DNA of 64,000 nucleotides. It comes from Ciona intestinalis (taxonomy: Eukaryota; Chordata; Ascidiacea; Phlebobranchia; Cionidae). Location of the stretch: the NCBI RefSeq assembly GCF_000224145.3, contig NC_020167.2, positions 7,496,489 to 7,560,488 of the forward strand, in the 5' to 3' direction. The notes under the pieces were generated by a model. That model was given only the letters and a program-made list of their open reading frames with translations, was not told the origin of the DNA and did not search any database. Of this stretch, positions 33,193 through 45,900 are shown in pieces; the stretch's first letter is position 1, and each line of letters opens with the position of its first letter. The position numbers and the translations under genes are program-made.

Positions 33193-36100
33193 CTATATTC
33201 GGCAATTTAATATTCTAAAAGAATATAATATTTGGAATATTATATTTGGAATATAATATTCGCGCTCAGCGACACTTGGCAACGAACCGCAGCACTGGAA
33301 TATAAAAGTAAAGAAAAAAACAACCAATCCAAACTCACAGTTTTATGAAGATCCCGTAGACAAACCACCCACCCCTTGTACACTGGCATAAATGGTGGAT
33401 TGCCCGCTGTTATTCGGGATCCAGTGGTTGCCATGACAGTGCTAGTGACGGACAGAGGGTAGGTAACGATTTGCGCGATATACCCCATCACCATGTGTGA
33501 GTATTGACGCATGTCTTTCAATTCATTCTGAGGTAACATAGGTTTTGTTATTATTTAGTTTAAAAAAATTTACCAAGATAATTACAAAGTTAAGTATAGT
33601 AACAGCTGAGTTTACAGTTTTTTTTTTATAATAAAAAGAATAAACATAGAGGTTTTGTTGTTGTATAACATATACAAATTTTGTTGTTATAAATGTAATC
33701 CAACAGAAATTACACGATGACAGTAACAAAAGTGTAATTGAAGACACAACAGCAACATATGTTAATTGTATAAAACAGACTGAACACACACACATATATA
33801 TAGATGTATATATATATAGATATATAAATATATACTCACATTCTCAGTAAGAATATATGTGTTAAAAGTATGGACAAGAAGATTGCACAACCAGATTGAG
33901 ATGATTTCTCCAGCCAAACGTGGTACGAGACCCCTGGAAATGTCTTAGGGTTATTTTCGTTTAATAAAATACAAAATTAATAATAAAAGTAGTAAGTAAT
34001 GCATATTAGGAGAATATAGAGCTACAAACTTTTCATTGCAACCTGGATCCTCTGTTCTATGAATTTATCAGCCGCTTGAAAATTATGTTTTTTTTCAGTG
34101 GCCGTATTTAAATGTGTTAACCTAATAATATTATAAAAAAAAAGTTAAAACTCACGAGAAAAATCCTAGTATTCCTTCTTCTCGATATATTTCTGCAGTT
34201 GATGTGAATATGTTGGTGTAGATCGTCTCCTGGCCCACAAACTCAGCCATTGTTCGAATGGCAATCACTATAAATGAAGTATTTAGTATGTAGTTATATA
34301 AGGTAGTGGGAAAAGATGGGACACCATTTCTTTCTGCTTTAACGTCCCATTTAGAAGTAAACAAGGAACATTCAAGGAATTATAAAACCTTATTCTCATG
34401 ACTTCCATGGACATTTGTTAATTGTTTAAAACATAATCAAGATATTTGGATATTATGTCTTATGTGTAAGAGCTGTCCCAGTGGTGCGGGGATGCTGAAT
34501 TATTAAGCTTGGATAGGTTTACTCTGTATAAGCAATTTTAAAAGGGGGTGGGAGAACTGGTTGGTGATTTGAAAGGGTGTAGCGGGGAAAAAGGTTAAGA
34601 GCCACTAATGTAGACTACATAACCAATAACCTTGACTTATAAATATAGTTTCAGTAACAGCCTTGTGTATATTGCTTACCATGGAAAGGTTGAGACACAA
34701 TGACAGCGCTACATCTGGCAACCATTTCACGAGTAGTCTGTAACAAAATATATAAGTTGACAAAAGATATAAATGTAACAAGTCTGTGACAAAATATATA
34801 GTTTCAGAATGCGACGAAATATAGAACAAACTACTTATTGTGAATAAATAAATATAATTTGCAAACCACCTGGACACTGCGCTGTTGAGTTAATAATTAA
34901 TGTTATGGAAAGTACTTGGTATCAACTTCAAGTCGTAAATACAACTAATAAATAGATGACTCATAAATAGATGACTGTAGTCCAAGGGTAAATATTCTTC
35001 AGTATGCTACCAACACAATTTCAAGTCTTTTTGCCAAGCACACAATTTAATTTCAAAGCAATTCAAAAGTTAATTTGTCAAATCTGTCAAGCCTATTTTT
35101 TAGTTTAATATAAACTTTTCAATGCATTTTAAAATTGGTCAGCCTATTTTTTACCTCTATTAGGTGTTTGTCATGTTGAGACTTTTTGCTTATTTATAAA
35201 GAATGAAATATTTCATAAGAAAATTTGAATAAGTTTTAATATGACTCACATGGTCACAGACTTTCTTTATCTCGGTGCATTCCTCCGAAACTCGGGTAGC
35301 TTCACTTTTCAAGGACTATGAAAAAATACGAATTATTTACACGAGAAAAAATTGGGTTAGCTGAAAAAATTCATGCAAATAATATTGTGGTAGAATGTTT
35401 AGTTTGTAAATAAGCAAATTTCATGCACAAATGACACCAGGAAATTAATAGATGACATATTTTGATACGAAATACCTAATTGAGTATTGTAAATATTTTG
35501 ATTGTGTATTAACAAATTATCAAAAGCAGATTTGGACAATAACACTTTGTAAACATTTAATTTATTAAAATTTACAAATTATTAAAATTTACAAATTACT
35601 AAATTTACAAATTTAAAATTATCAAAATTTTTAGGACAATAACACTTTTCAAAGAAATACATTGAACTTACAGAACCGAATTCAGCTTTTACAAAAACTG
35701 CCTGATGAATAAAAAAGATAAATTAGTTTGACTACTTTAATTAAAAAAGCCATACATGCACCTCAAGCAGTTACCTATACATGCATTAATCGCTCATGCA
35801 AATATGTTCTCATGTAAAAAAGGCCAGGGTTTAAAACATCGTAATATTGTTATATTTACTTACAGTAATTAAATGATTGAGATGACCAAGAATTTATATA
35901 ATAAGTGGACCATTAGCACCCATTTTTATGGGGGGTTGTACAAAGTACAAGCAATGTGTTTAGTTATACAACATGCTTTGCAACTGGATCTATTGTTCAC
36001 TATTCAAAAACTTATATATATATATCTATAATATATCCTATTCTATTCTGTATGAGTGAGGTTCTTGGGGACCCGGAATTTCGGCAAGACTTGGCTTATA

Positions 36101-37562
36101 AAATATATATACCAAAACTAATTTGTACCCTTTAGCCTAGATCCATTATAATTATGCATCTTAACCGAATATTTAGTAGAAGTCAATCATAATTTGAAGT
36201 TAGATACATTATAGCTATGTTTTGACTCTTATTTAATTAATACTAGTGAATCTAAAATCAAACCATAAGGTAATGGGCCAAACCCGCCAAAGCCTAAATC
36301 CCAATTCCTTCAGGGTTCAGTGCCTTACTCATGCAGAATAGAACATAAAGCAAATCAGACCGTGAGTTGTGTAACTTGGTTTATAACCACTGAGCTCAGT
36401 AATAAAGTTGCTAATGTATCGCCTAAATGGCATCGTCAGTCTCTTATTCAAATAAAATTCTATTGAATTCTATATAATTCAAAAAAAATTCGCTAATAAA
36501 ATTCTATTTGAATAAGAGACTGACGATGCCATTTAGGTGAAATATATTTCTCAATTACCATTAGTGGTTGGACTTGATTTTTGTTGGTTACGTTTTCGTA
36601 ACACCAGGTCATTACTGTATAAATTAAATGTTTAGAATATCACCCACCTTCCCCACAAGACTGTATGTAAGTGAAGTTGAAACATTGGCACAGATTCGAG
36701 GGAACAGACCTCTGTACATTCCAATGTAACCGTCCTGGTTGCTGATGTGTTTAACTGGTGAATAGGAAGGTTCAAGTTTAAAGTGTAAGCAGGACCATTA
36801 TATGTTATGATTAAACTCAAGTTTTTATATATCCAACAAAACACTGATGTGTTTAACCGGTGAATAGGAAGGTTCAGGTTAATCTTTAAATGCAGAGGTT
36901 CTTCTTATATTTTTTTTAAACAGTGATCTTCAAATGCTTACTGATTAATGTAGTGCAAAAAACTTTAGGATAAGCTTATTCTCCCCACCGTGGTTTGTTG
37001 CTTATGCATGAATATACACAGACATGCATTGCAGTTAACGTGAAACTTACTATAGGCAAATACACTTGGATATTGAAGTTGTTTCCTGAAAAACATATTT
37101 CTCCTTAGAATTGGTGCAAGGGGTTCATGGCCAAGCTGTAGAGGTAAAACATGTCATAATAATTAAATAAAATGGAAGTATTTTAAGCATTACAGTTGAT
37201 TAGTAAGAAGTGGTAGTTTGCAGAGTATGGCAGGTGCACAGGCGATTTTGTTTACAAACTTCTGGTCATGAATGTTATAATTTGTCCTACGCACGCCAAA
37301 TAATTAAACAATGAACCAAATCTGTATTTATTAAGTAATACCCCATTTCTTAATGATAGTCAAAAAATAACATTCTTGCACACGTAAGATTACAGGAACT
37401 GCCATATTTTGCAGACTAGTCAATCTTGAGCAAACAAAATTTAGGCTTTTTTTCGATATTACAGTTACACACCTGGACAAGAACTTTAACATAAGTGAAA
37501 GGGTGGGCAACTGCAGTCATTCCAACGCCCACAGCAATTGAATTCCAGTCAATCCCGCTCAT
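33193..37562 (-). CDS. MTCH2: mitochondrial carrier homolog 2
   Basis: Exons on the minus strand are 37562-37473, 37135-37051, 36754-36648, 35701-35672, 35315-35250, 34737-34680, 34267-34156, 33933-33840, 33527-33339 and, tentatively, 33294-33193. All phases fit, giving about 310 residues (human 303). Three degenerate carrier repeats are visible: AHPFTYVKVLVQ, SQPFHVIAIRTM and TYPLSVTSTVMA. TTREMVAR and YREEGILGFFSGLVPRLAGEI are near-identical to the vertebrate protein. The carrier motif PxDxxK is broken, as in all MTCH2 proteins. MTCH2 sits in the outer mitochondrial membrane, where it inserts tail-anchored proteins and binds tBID. The last exon is the least sure: it is in frame and hydrophobic but diverged. 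The gene is head to head with CHEK2, with start codons 590 bp apart. Confidence 0.92.
33785..33836. repeat. (CA)n/(TA)n microsatellite
   Basis: Short acacacaca run followed by tata-rich repeats with gata interruptions, next to the MTCH2 exon 8 donor. Confidence 0.7.
34301..34480 (-). mobile_element. MITE-A copy
   Basis: Minus-orientation copy with a good left end; the right end stops at gagctgtccca. It begins about 35 bp from MTCH2 exon 7. Confidence 0.75.
36042..36105 (+). repeat. family E repeat fragment
   Basis: ttctattctgtatgagtgag, then cggaatttcggcaagacttg; diverged. A minus-orientation relative sits at 36260-36343. Confidence 0.4.
36417..36544. mobile_element. family C hairpin element
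   Basis: Arms of about 45 bp, nearly perfect: cctaaatggcatcgtcagtc and, inverted, gactgacgatgccatttagg, joined by a short AT-rich loop. The flank 36545-36590 reversed (aacaaaaatcaagtccaac) is also seen in other family C copies. MTCH2 intron 3. Confidence 0.8.
36740..36882. repeat. duplicated splice-acceptor segment of MTCH2 exon 3
   Basis: About 38 bp (ctgatgtgtttaac.ggtga then taggaaggttca) occurs at 36742-36780 and 36844-36882. On the minus strand the exon-side copy has CACCAG and the upstream copy CACCGG, so the extra acceptor has lost its AG. Confidence 0.85.
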
Positions 37563-38152
37563 TTTTCCTGCACAGTAATTTCACTTTGTCCCTACTTTTA
37601 AGATGCGTAAACTACGAATAAAAAAGCAGATTTTTATATTTTAACGAAACTATATAAACTACCGTATGTTTACTTACAAATCAAATACGCTATTCGTTTA
37701 AACGTGGACGTTGATGAGTAAATACAAACCTGCAATGATAATAGAATTACACCGTTTGCCTGCCGGTTTTTTTATACGCTTCACTGATTCCTCTTACAGT
37801 GATGCCAGCTGATGTTTAACCTTAAACATAAATTCTGTAAACAAATGACCCTGATTTTTGAATTAACATTTAACTACATTAAACTACTTAAATAAACTGA
37901 ATTACTTTATAGCAAAAGTTTGTTATTAGGATTGCTTTTTGGTAAAATGTAAGGTTTTAAACCCCAAAAAGTGAACATGAACTTCGACCTGGCAGCACGG
38001 TGCAAAACAACAACACGATCTTGACAGAAACACGTTTTTTTTTCTGGAAAAATTTAAGATCAGTTTACAATAACAAATCCACGTTATTTTTGAACAACAA
38101 TATTGAAAATTTTGAATTGTATATACGTTTTGTATACCAATAATAAAAAATA
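37563..38152. promoter_or_regulatory. divergent promoter region, MTCH2 / CHEK2
   Basis: 590 bp between two outward-facing start codons and no room for another gene. It must hold both promoters. An untranslated MTCH2 first exon may lie near 37730-37800. Confidence 0.5.
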
Positions 38153-40129
38153 ATGGAAGACACCAATGACGAAAGACCAAAAGAGAAAAATGCTTCATCG
38201 TCTGTAGAGTCTGATAAAGAAAAGATGAGATCACCTGCTTCTCTACCTGCGAGTCAAGGTATTTATTATTTGAAGCACTATATTTCCACTGTTAGCAACA
38301 CAGACCTTTATATGACTTATAAGCCTTGAGATATTTTCATTTTGTATGTTTTATTGGTTCTATAGTAAAGATTGAAGAATCCTTCTATGTTATCCGATAA
38401 CTTCTAAACGTAATTACTAACCACTACCCCCTAACCAATAATGTCTAACTACAAGCTCCCAACACTTTTCACTAACCTAATATGTAACGTACCAGGCGAT
38501 TCTTCACTTGTGACAGTAAAAATTATAACTTTTAAATCATGATATCTGCTGTTGCATACAGAGAAAGTTTCATCATCATCTGGCACCGGTACTTCGTCAG
38601 GAAATACGGTTTCAAGCGCGGATACTGTTCCTACACAGGAGATCACAGATTCACAAGGTGTTGAATTGGAACCTGTGTGGGGGGTGTTGCACTCCATGCA
38701 ACCAGAGTTTTATTCCTTGAATTTAAGAGATGAACAATACACATTTGGCCGGGCAAACTCATGTGATTATTGCTTTGATATTAAGACCATAAAAAGCACA
38801 AGCAGATACAAACATTATAGCAAACGACACTTTGCTATTAGAAGAGTGAAGTTAGAAGACGAAACTTACCAAGTCTTTATAGAGGATTTTGGAGGACAAA
38901 ATGGTGTTTATGTTAATGGAGTAAAAATACCATCCGGAAGGAAACAAACTATTAAAACATCTGATGAAATTGGGATCGCGTACAATAACTTCAACGTATT
39001 TCTTTTTATTGATAAAGAAAAAGATTCTGATCTAGAAGTTTCTGATGAGTTTTCAAAGAAGTACATCACTCATAAGTTGCTTGGCAAAGGCGCATGTGGT
39101 CAAGTTTGGGAGGTGTGGGAAAGATTCTGTGCTGGAAAATTTGCTGTGAAGATCATCAGCAAGACATATTTGTCTGTATCACCCTCAAGTAAAGATGTTA
39201 TTAAAGAAGCAGATATACTAAGGAAGCTGAGTCACCCTTGTATAATAGGTGTACATGATGTGGTAGACCTGCCACAAAACTTGTACATTGTTCTTGAGTT
39301 TGCAAAAGGTGGAGAATTGTTTAAGAGGCTTGAAAAAGGTGGAAAACTGCCGGAGAAAATTGCGAAGCTTTATTTCTTCCAGATGCTTTCAGCTGTAAAG
39401 TATCTGCATGACAATGAGATTACACACAGAGACCTAAAACCAGAAAATATTCTCCTAATGTCAACGGAGGAGCCTTGTCTTATAAAGATTACTGATTTTG
39501 GAATGTCTAGACTAGTGGAGGAAAAGAGCCTTATGAAAACACTCGCAGGGACACCTTCATATCTTGCCCCTGAAATTATAAAGCAGCATATGGGTCTTGG
39601 TAAAGGGTACACAAAACAAGTTGATTTATGGAGTCTTGGAGTGATTCTGTATGTTTGTCTCGTTGCATTTCCACCTTTCAGTGCCGAACTGACCAAAACT
39701 GGACAATCTATCGATGAACAAATATTGTCAGCAAATTACAGTTTCCAGAACCAACCCTGGTCCACTGTATCAAATGATGCCAAAAACCTTGTCTCCAGTC
39801 TTCTTGTACTTAATGCAAATGACAGGTTAACTACTAGCGCAGCTGTAGCACATCCTTGGCTGCAAGATTCAGAGATGATACGCACTGCTAATTCACTTAT
39901 GTCGACAGTGGAAATTAAGCCATATCAAGAGTTCATGGGTTCACATTCCGCCAGTTTTGACACAAGAAAAATCTCGACTGATAATGACGACAGTGCTAGT
40001 GACTCCAGTCGACCAGCATCATTGGAAATGTTGCCCCAAACCATAAATTTACCAAGTTCTGCAGAAAAGCGTTGCCATACTCCGAATTCTTCAGCTGAAG
40101 AACCCACTGCCAAACTTTCAAAATGTTAA
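38153..40129 (+). CDS. CHEK2: checkpoint kinase 2
   Basis: Two exons, 38153-38258 and 38562-40129, code 557 residues (human 543). The N-terminus has few SQ/TQ sites: Ser34-Gln, Thr60-Gln (VPTQE, equivalent to human Thr68) and Ser66-Gln, the targets of ATM in relatives. An FHA domain spans about 75-187 (FGRANSCDY, KRHFAIRR, GQNGVYVNG). The kinase has GKGACGQVWE (210-219), Lys232 in FAVKII, HRDLKPEN (324-331), DFG (347-349) and the loop SLMKTLAGTPSYLAPE with the two autophosphorylated threonines at 362 and 366. A basic C-terminal stretch could be a nuclear signal. The enzyme signals DNA double-strand breaks. Almost the whole protein lies in one exon, unlike its many-exon neighbours. The single intron holds a family B repeat. 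Confidence 0.97.
38365..38518 (+). repeat. family B repeat
   Basis: attgaagaatccttctatgt at the left, taaccactaccccctaacca in the body, aacgtaccaggcgattcttc at the right. It fills most of the CHEK2 intron. Confidence 0.65.
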
Positions 40130-40171
40130 AATGTTTTTGCTTTTTTAAATATTTTAACGTATTGATCAAAA

Positions 40172-40177
40172 ATTAAA
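40172..40177 (+). terminator. poly(A) signal ATTAAA of CHEK2
   Basis: ATTAAA 43 bp after the CHEK2 stop. Confidence 0.45.
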
Positions 40178-40199
40178 GACTTTTTGTAATTTAATAGAG

Positions 40200-41830
40200 T
40201 GCTTCACTTGCAATTGTCACTTTTTTTTAACACTACCCCAGCATTTTTGTACTGACACACGAACACACACCCCTTAAATCAATCATATTAAACCTGTTTA
40301 GTTGTTTCACTTTTTTGCTGCAGTTTATACCACAAAGTGACCTTAGGTTTTAATATTTTTTAATTTTATCTGTAATCACTGCCAGTTACTGCCTTCTTTC
40401 ATCGTGACTTTTAACGTCGTGTGCGTAATTTTAAAGTCAATCGTCTTCGTTTTGTTTGTCTTATTATGAACAAAGTATTTTGGCATTCATATCTGCGTTA
40501 TAAATGTCATCAAATATTTATAATCGTTATGAGAATGAGGCAGGAACTCATAAGCCCACGCACCTATATACGTGGATTTCTGCAGCCTTTTATGGAACGT
40601 GTGGCAAATATAGGTCTTAGTCTGCAACAGCGAAACAAGGAAGAAGTACACTGTCGTAGCAAGTATTTTTGTAGAATCGAAAATATGACGAGTTAGTAAA
40701 AACATGATGTTAGGACAAGGAAATTAAAATATTTTGTTTGTTGCGACACAAAGTTAAAAACAAAAGTTTTAGCTGGGAATATCAGCACGTTGCGTAGGCA
40801 CGATATGCATTACTAATATAAAGCACTTTATCAACCAGTTCAGTTTTACAACTAGGCTGCCAATACGTGTATAGGTCATGATATGGCTTCACAACGCAAG
40901 TACAAGCCACATAGACTTGGCACCGATATCCGACAAAATTAAGTGCTTCCTATACTCGAATAGCAAAGCAACCAGTTTGACCCGTCGTTCATTGCGTGTT
41001 TTGGGCAGCAGTAACTTGGAAAGCATTGGTTTTACGATTCAGGCCAAAGAGGATGCAAAGCAAATCAGAGACATCGCGTCGTTTAATATATAAGACGTAA
41101 ATGCTATAATAAGGTGGGGTAAAATGGGACGCAGCCCGCTACTCTAAATGAGCGTTATTAATTGTTTAAAACAAGACCACAGGACATATAGGATTTAGGT
41201 GTCAACGGTATCCCATCTTACCCCGCAGCACTATATAGACTGCATAAGCGTAACGTTATATGGTGCATATATATATAGCACATCATATTGGGTTTATAAA
41301 TCACGTATTAACTTCATGCCGGTCTATAAAGAAGTAGCAGGGTCAGATTCGGAAACTGAACGTTTGCTTTACACGATTACTGGCTATTCGCCGCACATAT
41401 ACCAGCGTATGCGTTATAGACCAGCATATGCGTACATAGGCCTATATCACATATACCAGCGTAAACCTGCATGCTTTTATATGTTCATGGAAATGTTCAC
41501 GTTCTTCGGTTACGCGCCTTTTGAAACTCATAGAAAATTGAATTGAGTTTCAATATCCGGCGTCCGGATGGTGTGTATGTGTCTTACATCATCGCGCTGG
41601 GAGTCGCTAGTCAGTAAATATGTCACCAGCTGAGTGAGTAATAGCTACCGTGCAAAATAAAACAAGGGCTAAAATTACAGTTTGATAAAACAACAACGAA
41701 TCAAACTGCTGTGGTATTGTATAGAGATGCCTGTTGTTTAGTGGAATAGAGAAGAAACGAGTTTTAAACAATATAGGGCGAAGTTTTGGTGGATTTATTG
41801 AAAGAACTGTAGCCTACTGTCTTATGCATT
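40200..41830. other. intergenic, CHEK2 to parvin
   Basis: Several open frames of 60-115 codons have no recognisable domain or splice pattern. One deleted MITE-A copy is present. Promoter material for the upstream parvin first exon should lie near the right end. Confidence 0.5.
41109..41236 (-). repeat. MITE-A copy with internal deletion
   Basis: Left end aaggtggggtaaaatgggac and right end atcccatcttaccccgcagc remain; the middle is about 70 bp short. Confidence 0.7.
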
Positions 41831-41837
41831 CGTTGAG

Positions 41838-41886
41838 ATGGCGTTTGCAAAACCGTGGTCAACGTGGGGAAGTATGGTTGCTGATG
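41838..41886 (+). CDS. PARV: candidate alternative first exon of parvin
   Basis: ATG GCG TTT ... codes MAFAKPWSTWGSMVAD and ends with one extra G before a strong GTAAGT donor. Parvin exon 1 (42919-43009) ends in the same phase with the same base, so this exon can splice to 43331 and give ...MVAD-VSDLEQEG in frame. Vertebrate parvins also have alternative N-termini. It could instead be a separate tiny gene: a local acceptor at 41961 would give a frame that stops after about 20 more codons. Confidence 0.5.
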
Positions 41887-42918
41887 GTAAGTGTTACAAC
41901 ATTAACTGTAATCATAGGCTTAACTTGTGTCTGAAAACATATATTTCTTTTCACTTTCAGCAGAGTCCATTGACCATAGTAAATCAAATGCAGACCAATA
42001 TATGCGTTTTACAAATATATAAATATATTAACTATATTTATTATTTTTCCATACCCCATGTATTGTGAATTGTATACACTTGACTTGACCTAAACTGGGA
42101 GATTGTTTTAAATTTTGTTTGTTTTTAAATAAAATCTTAAGAGTAGACCAAAGAGCGTCCGCAGTTGCTTGTATTCATAAAGTTACCGGTTCAGTGGTTC
42201 AGTCACAAACGTTGTAGGTAAACTGCATCATATTCAGAAGCGTATTTCGTCGTTCGTTTTGGATCTGCAAAAAATACAATATTTTTGGGCACATCTAAAG
42301 AATTTTAATAATAAATGTAACCACTGACTCTGCGTAATTGGGGCACAGTAAACGGACGTGGGGTGTAGGTTTTGTATATCACATTTATTATCACAAAGCA
42401 ATATGAACTCACGATTTTCGGCTATAGGCATTATGATTTTGAGGAAAACAGTTACAAAGCACCAGTCTAACTGTCTGCTTCCGTGGGATATAAACAAATG
42501 TGACAATTAAATAGGAAACGTAAACATATTTGGTAAAAATCCGATACGCGATTACGCGGGACAAATGTACAAATAGGTCATGTCCATTTTTGCCAAATTT
42601 GGTATGAAAGTGATGCCATATTAAAAAAGCAGCTTAACAATTTGGGCAATATTGTGTTAGTTTACTAAACTTTGAATATATTTACGCTGCAACCTTGTAA
42701 ATAAAGTATATTTTTCTTTACGATTAAGTTAAATTCAATTTAGTTTTGGTATGTGCTGGCATTTTCACACATTTTTTTGAAATTTTAAAAATAATTTGTA
42801 AACACTGCGAGCCTGGGCGTCTGTTCCCTTTCTGGGAAATTACCAAAAAGTTTGTTTACCAACTTTAGTAGTTAGTACGTTTTGTACGTAAGAAGATAGG
42901 ACAGTTTTGCTATTAACT

Positions 42919-45900
42919 ATGGCAGGGTATCCAAAATCGCCAAGACCCGCCGAAAATAAGGACGGGTTTTTCTCCCTTACTTTGGGAAGAAAAAAGAAAC
43001 AAAAAGAGGGTACGATGTTGGTGTTGGGCGTAAAGTTAAAAAAACGAACAAAACTTATAGTTTCTTTGATCCTAATTCTATTTTTGTGCATATCATAGTT
43101 ATAAGAAAGTAACGGATCAATAAGTCTTACAGAATAGGTACAATAACTCGAAAAACCTAAACATAGAATTAATAGGCCTATCCTTTAATTTTAGTAAAAC
43201 CATACCATTTTTGGGTTTTTTCATTCGCAGTGCGTAAAAAAGTGTGATGTTTTTAAAAATAAAGAATGTATGAAATTTTGTGCAGACAGAAAATTTAAAG
43301 TGACAATGTAACAATTTTAATATTTTGCAGTAAGTGACTTGGAACAAGAGGGAAGGGAAGCCATCGACGGTTCCAATGGATCGGTCGATTACGATCCAAG
43401 TAGTTTCCACTTGGAAGAAAATGAAGAAAGAACGATGATCGATAAACTTTCACTGGAGGACCCGAAAGTGAAGGAGTTACAAAAGGTTGGGCGATGTATA
43501 GGTGCATTTATATGGCTGGGTGGTAGATCTCATTATTTCATACAGCATTTATTCTTGCCTAATTTTTTGATATATTGTCCTGATTTTTCTTAGTATTTAG
43601 ATATTAGTTTTATGCCCCAAACATACAAATACAACTAATGTAGGCCTGTCCACCTTGCCACCCAAGCTTTGGCACCCATGCCTTTATTTATAACCGATGT
43701 TGAACAGTAACTAGCATTGCTCAATCAATATATATTTTTACATCACCAAAGATGGTTTTAGTTTTTAAATCGCTGAGATGAAGTGAATATGTCATGTGTT
43801 GTGTGTTTTCATGTTTGTATTAAAAGTTTTATTGCTTGTTTGAATCTGTAGTCATCAGCTGTGTTCAATACTAAGCCCAAAAGAATATACAGTGTCACAT
43901 ATGGGTTGTCATGTTTGTGATAGAAGTTTTTTTATTGCTTCATTGTAGGTTTTAATGGAGTGGATCAACAACAGCCTTGTAGAACAGAGGATTATTGTTA
44001 AAGATATTCAGGAAGATTTGTTTGATGGACAAGTGCTTCAAAAACTACTGGAAAAACTTGGAAATATTAAGCTTCAGGAGTGCGTCTAGTTTATAACAAT
44101 CTGTTCCCACTGTTTGTTTATACTATTGTGTAGACAAAGCTGTATATAAAGCATATTCATTTCACATTATGTGTTAGTGTTACTACCTTCTTAAAACCCA
44201 ACTTCCCCATTGAAAGGTTTGTGTCTTTACGAACGCTTTTCTTTTCATTACATCGTAATTTGTTTTAATTAAACACAACTCAATATAAATTAATTTATAT
44301 CATATTAATCGTTTAGCAGCCACGCTTTTATCTGATACTTTTGTTCCAATGATTTTACCAGCATGGTATGTATAACGAGTGTTGTCTAATGGTTAAATAA
44401 AGTTTATATTTTGGTATCTCCCCTGCGTGTTTGTGCTTGGGCAATTTTTGCACCCCTAACTTATTCCTTGGCCCCAGGTACCAGAAGTTACCCAAACTGA
44501 CCAGGGACAAAAAGAGAAGCTGACAGCTGTACTTGATAAAGTTACTGAACAAGGAATTGGGGGTTGGGATGAAGGAAAATGGAGTGTGGATGGTAAGAAA
44601 TTCTTAATAACGAAATTACAAAACAGTTTTAGGTATCTGTTTATTTTAAAAAAAAAAACCCCCCCTTTTACACATTTATAGTTTTAAACTGCTCCCTTCG
44701 TGCAAAAAATGATCAGACAATGCAAACATTATTGAAAAAAACAATTCAAAAGGCCCACCTAAATTACAAAATAGTTTAGGTTTCTGTTTATGAAACTACA
44801 CATTTATAGTTTTAAACTGGTCCTGACTGGTCCTTTCGCACATAAAATTGAGCTAGATGATTTTAAAAAAATAATACCTAAATTACAAAATGGTTTCTGT
44901 TTATACTACTTGACGTATTATAACTTTGAATTGATCTTCTTTATCCTTTCACAACAAATTGAGCAAGATTTTATTAAAAAAAAAAACAGTTTTCATTGCC
45001 ACGTTTATTTATTTCATTTAGAGTTTGTTCTTTATCGCATATTATATATTCTGACTGTGTTACCCGCCCCTTTGCACACACAATTGAGCTAGATTTCGTT
45101 GAACACAAACAAAACTTTGTCTATTATACTTCAACAATGTTGTGACCATTTCTTGTGCCACAACACAAGTTCTTGATAATATCATTTCAAACAATAAAGT
45201 AGATTTTGTTCTTTTACCCCAGGTATTCACTCCAAGAGTTTGGTGGCCATTTTGCATCTTTTAGTTGCACTGGCAACACACTACCATGCACCAATTCGAA
45301 TGCCAGAGAAATGTTCCTTAAAGGTTGTCAATCCACTTTGTATATAGTACTATATAATATATAATAAACATGTTTATGTTAAGTTGTCATACTTTAATAT
45401 AAATATATGGACCAAAGCCGTTTTGTGCAAATCAATCGACTAATGGATTTATATTAATTTGTTAGTTGTTTTTTTAGTTATTTTATAAAACACAGTCAAT
45501 GTTAAATACTAACATAGAAATAAGGTAATTACTTGTCAATGGTCATCACTCATCATGGCATGCAATAACCCTGACCTAATTCCCAGGTTCTACGGCATGT
45601 TTTGCTGTAGGATATCACCTATATAGATTAGAATGTTTATAGGAACTAGCTGCAAAAATGTTGCTAATAAAAAAATGAGTTTAATAATGGTCAATGGATA
45701 ACAAATTTAATTGCTATGATTAATCCTATACAAACTGCACTTTAAACTGTTGTTTTTTTATAAATACCAACTAAATAATCCTTTATACCATTTAGATTAT
45801 AGTTTAAAAAATGTTTATAATTTGAATTATAAACTACTTTTCAGGTAATTGTGATCACAAAAAGAGAGGGAAAACTGGACCACAAAGTTGTTAGCGTTGA

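Noticed and set aside
38449-38697. Minus-strand frames over CHEK2
   Set aside because: Antisense shadows of the conserved kinase exon.
40421-41546. Several frames of 60-115 codons between CHEK2 and parvin
   Set aside because: No family resemblance, no consistent splice phase, and one overlaps a MITE-A copy.
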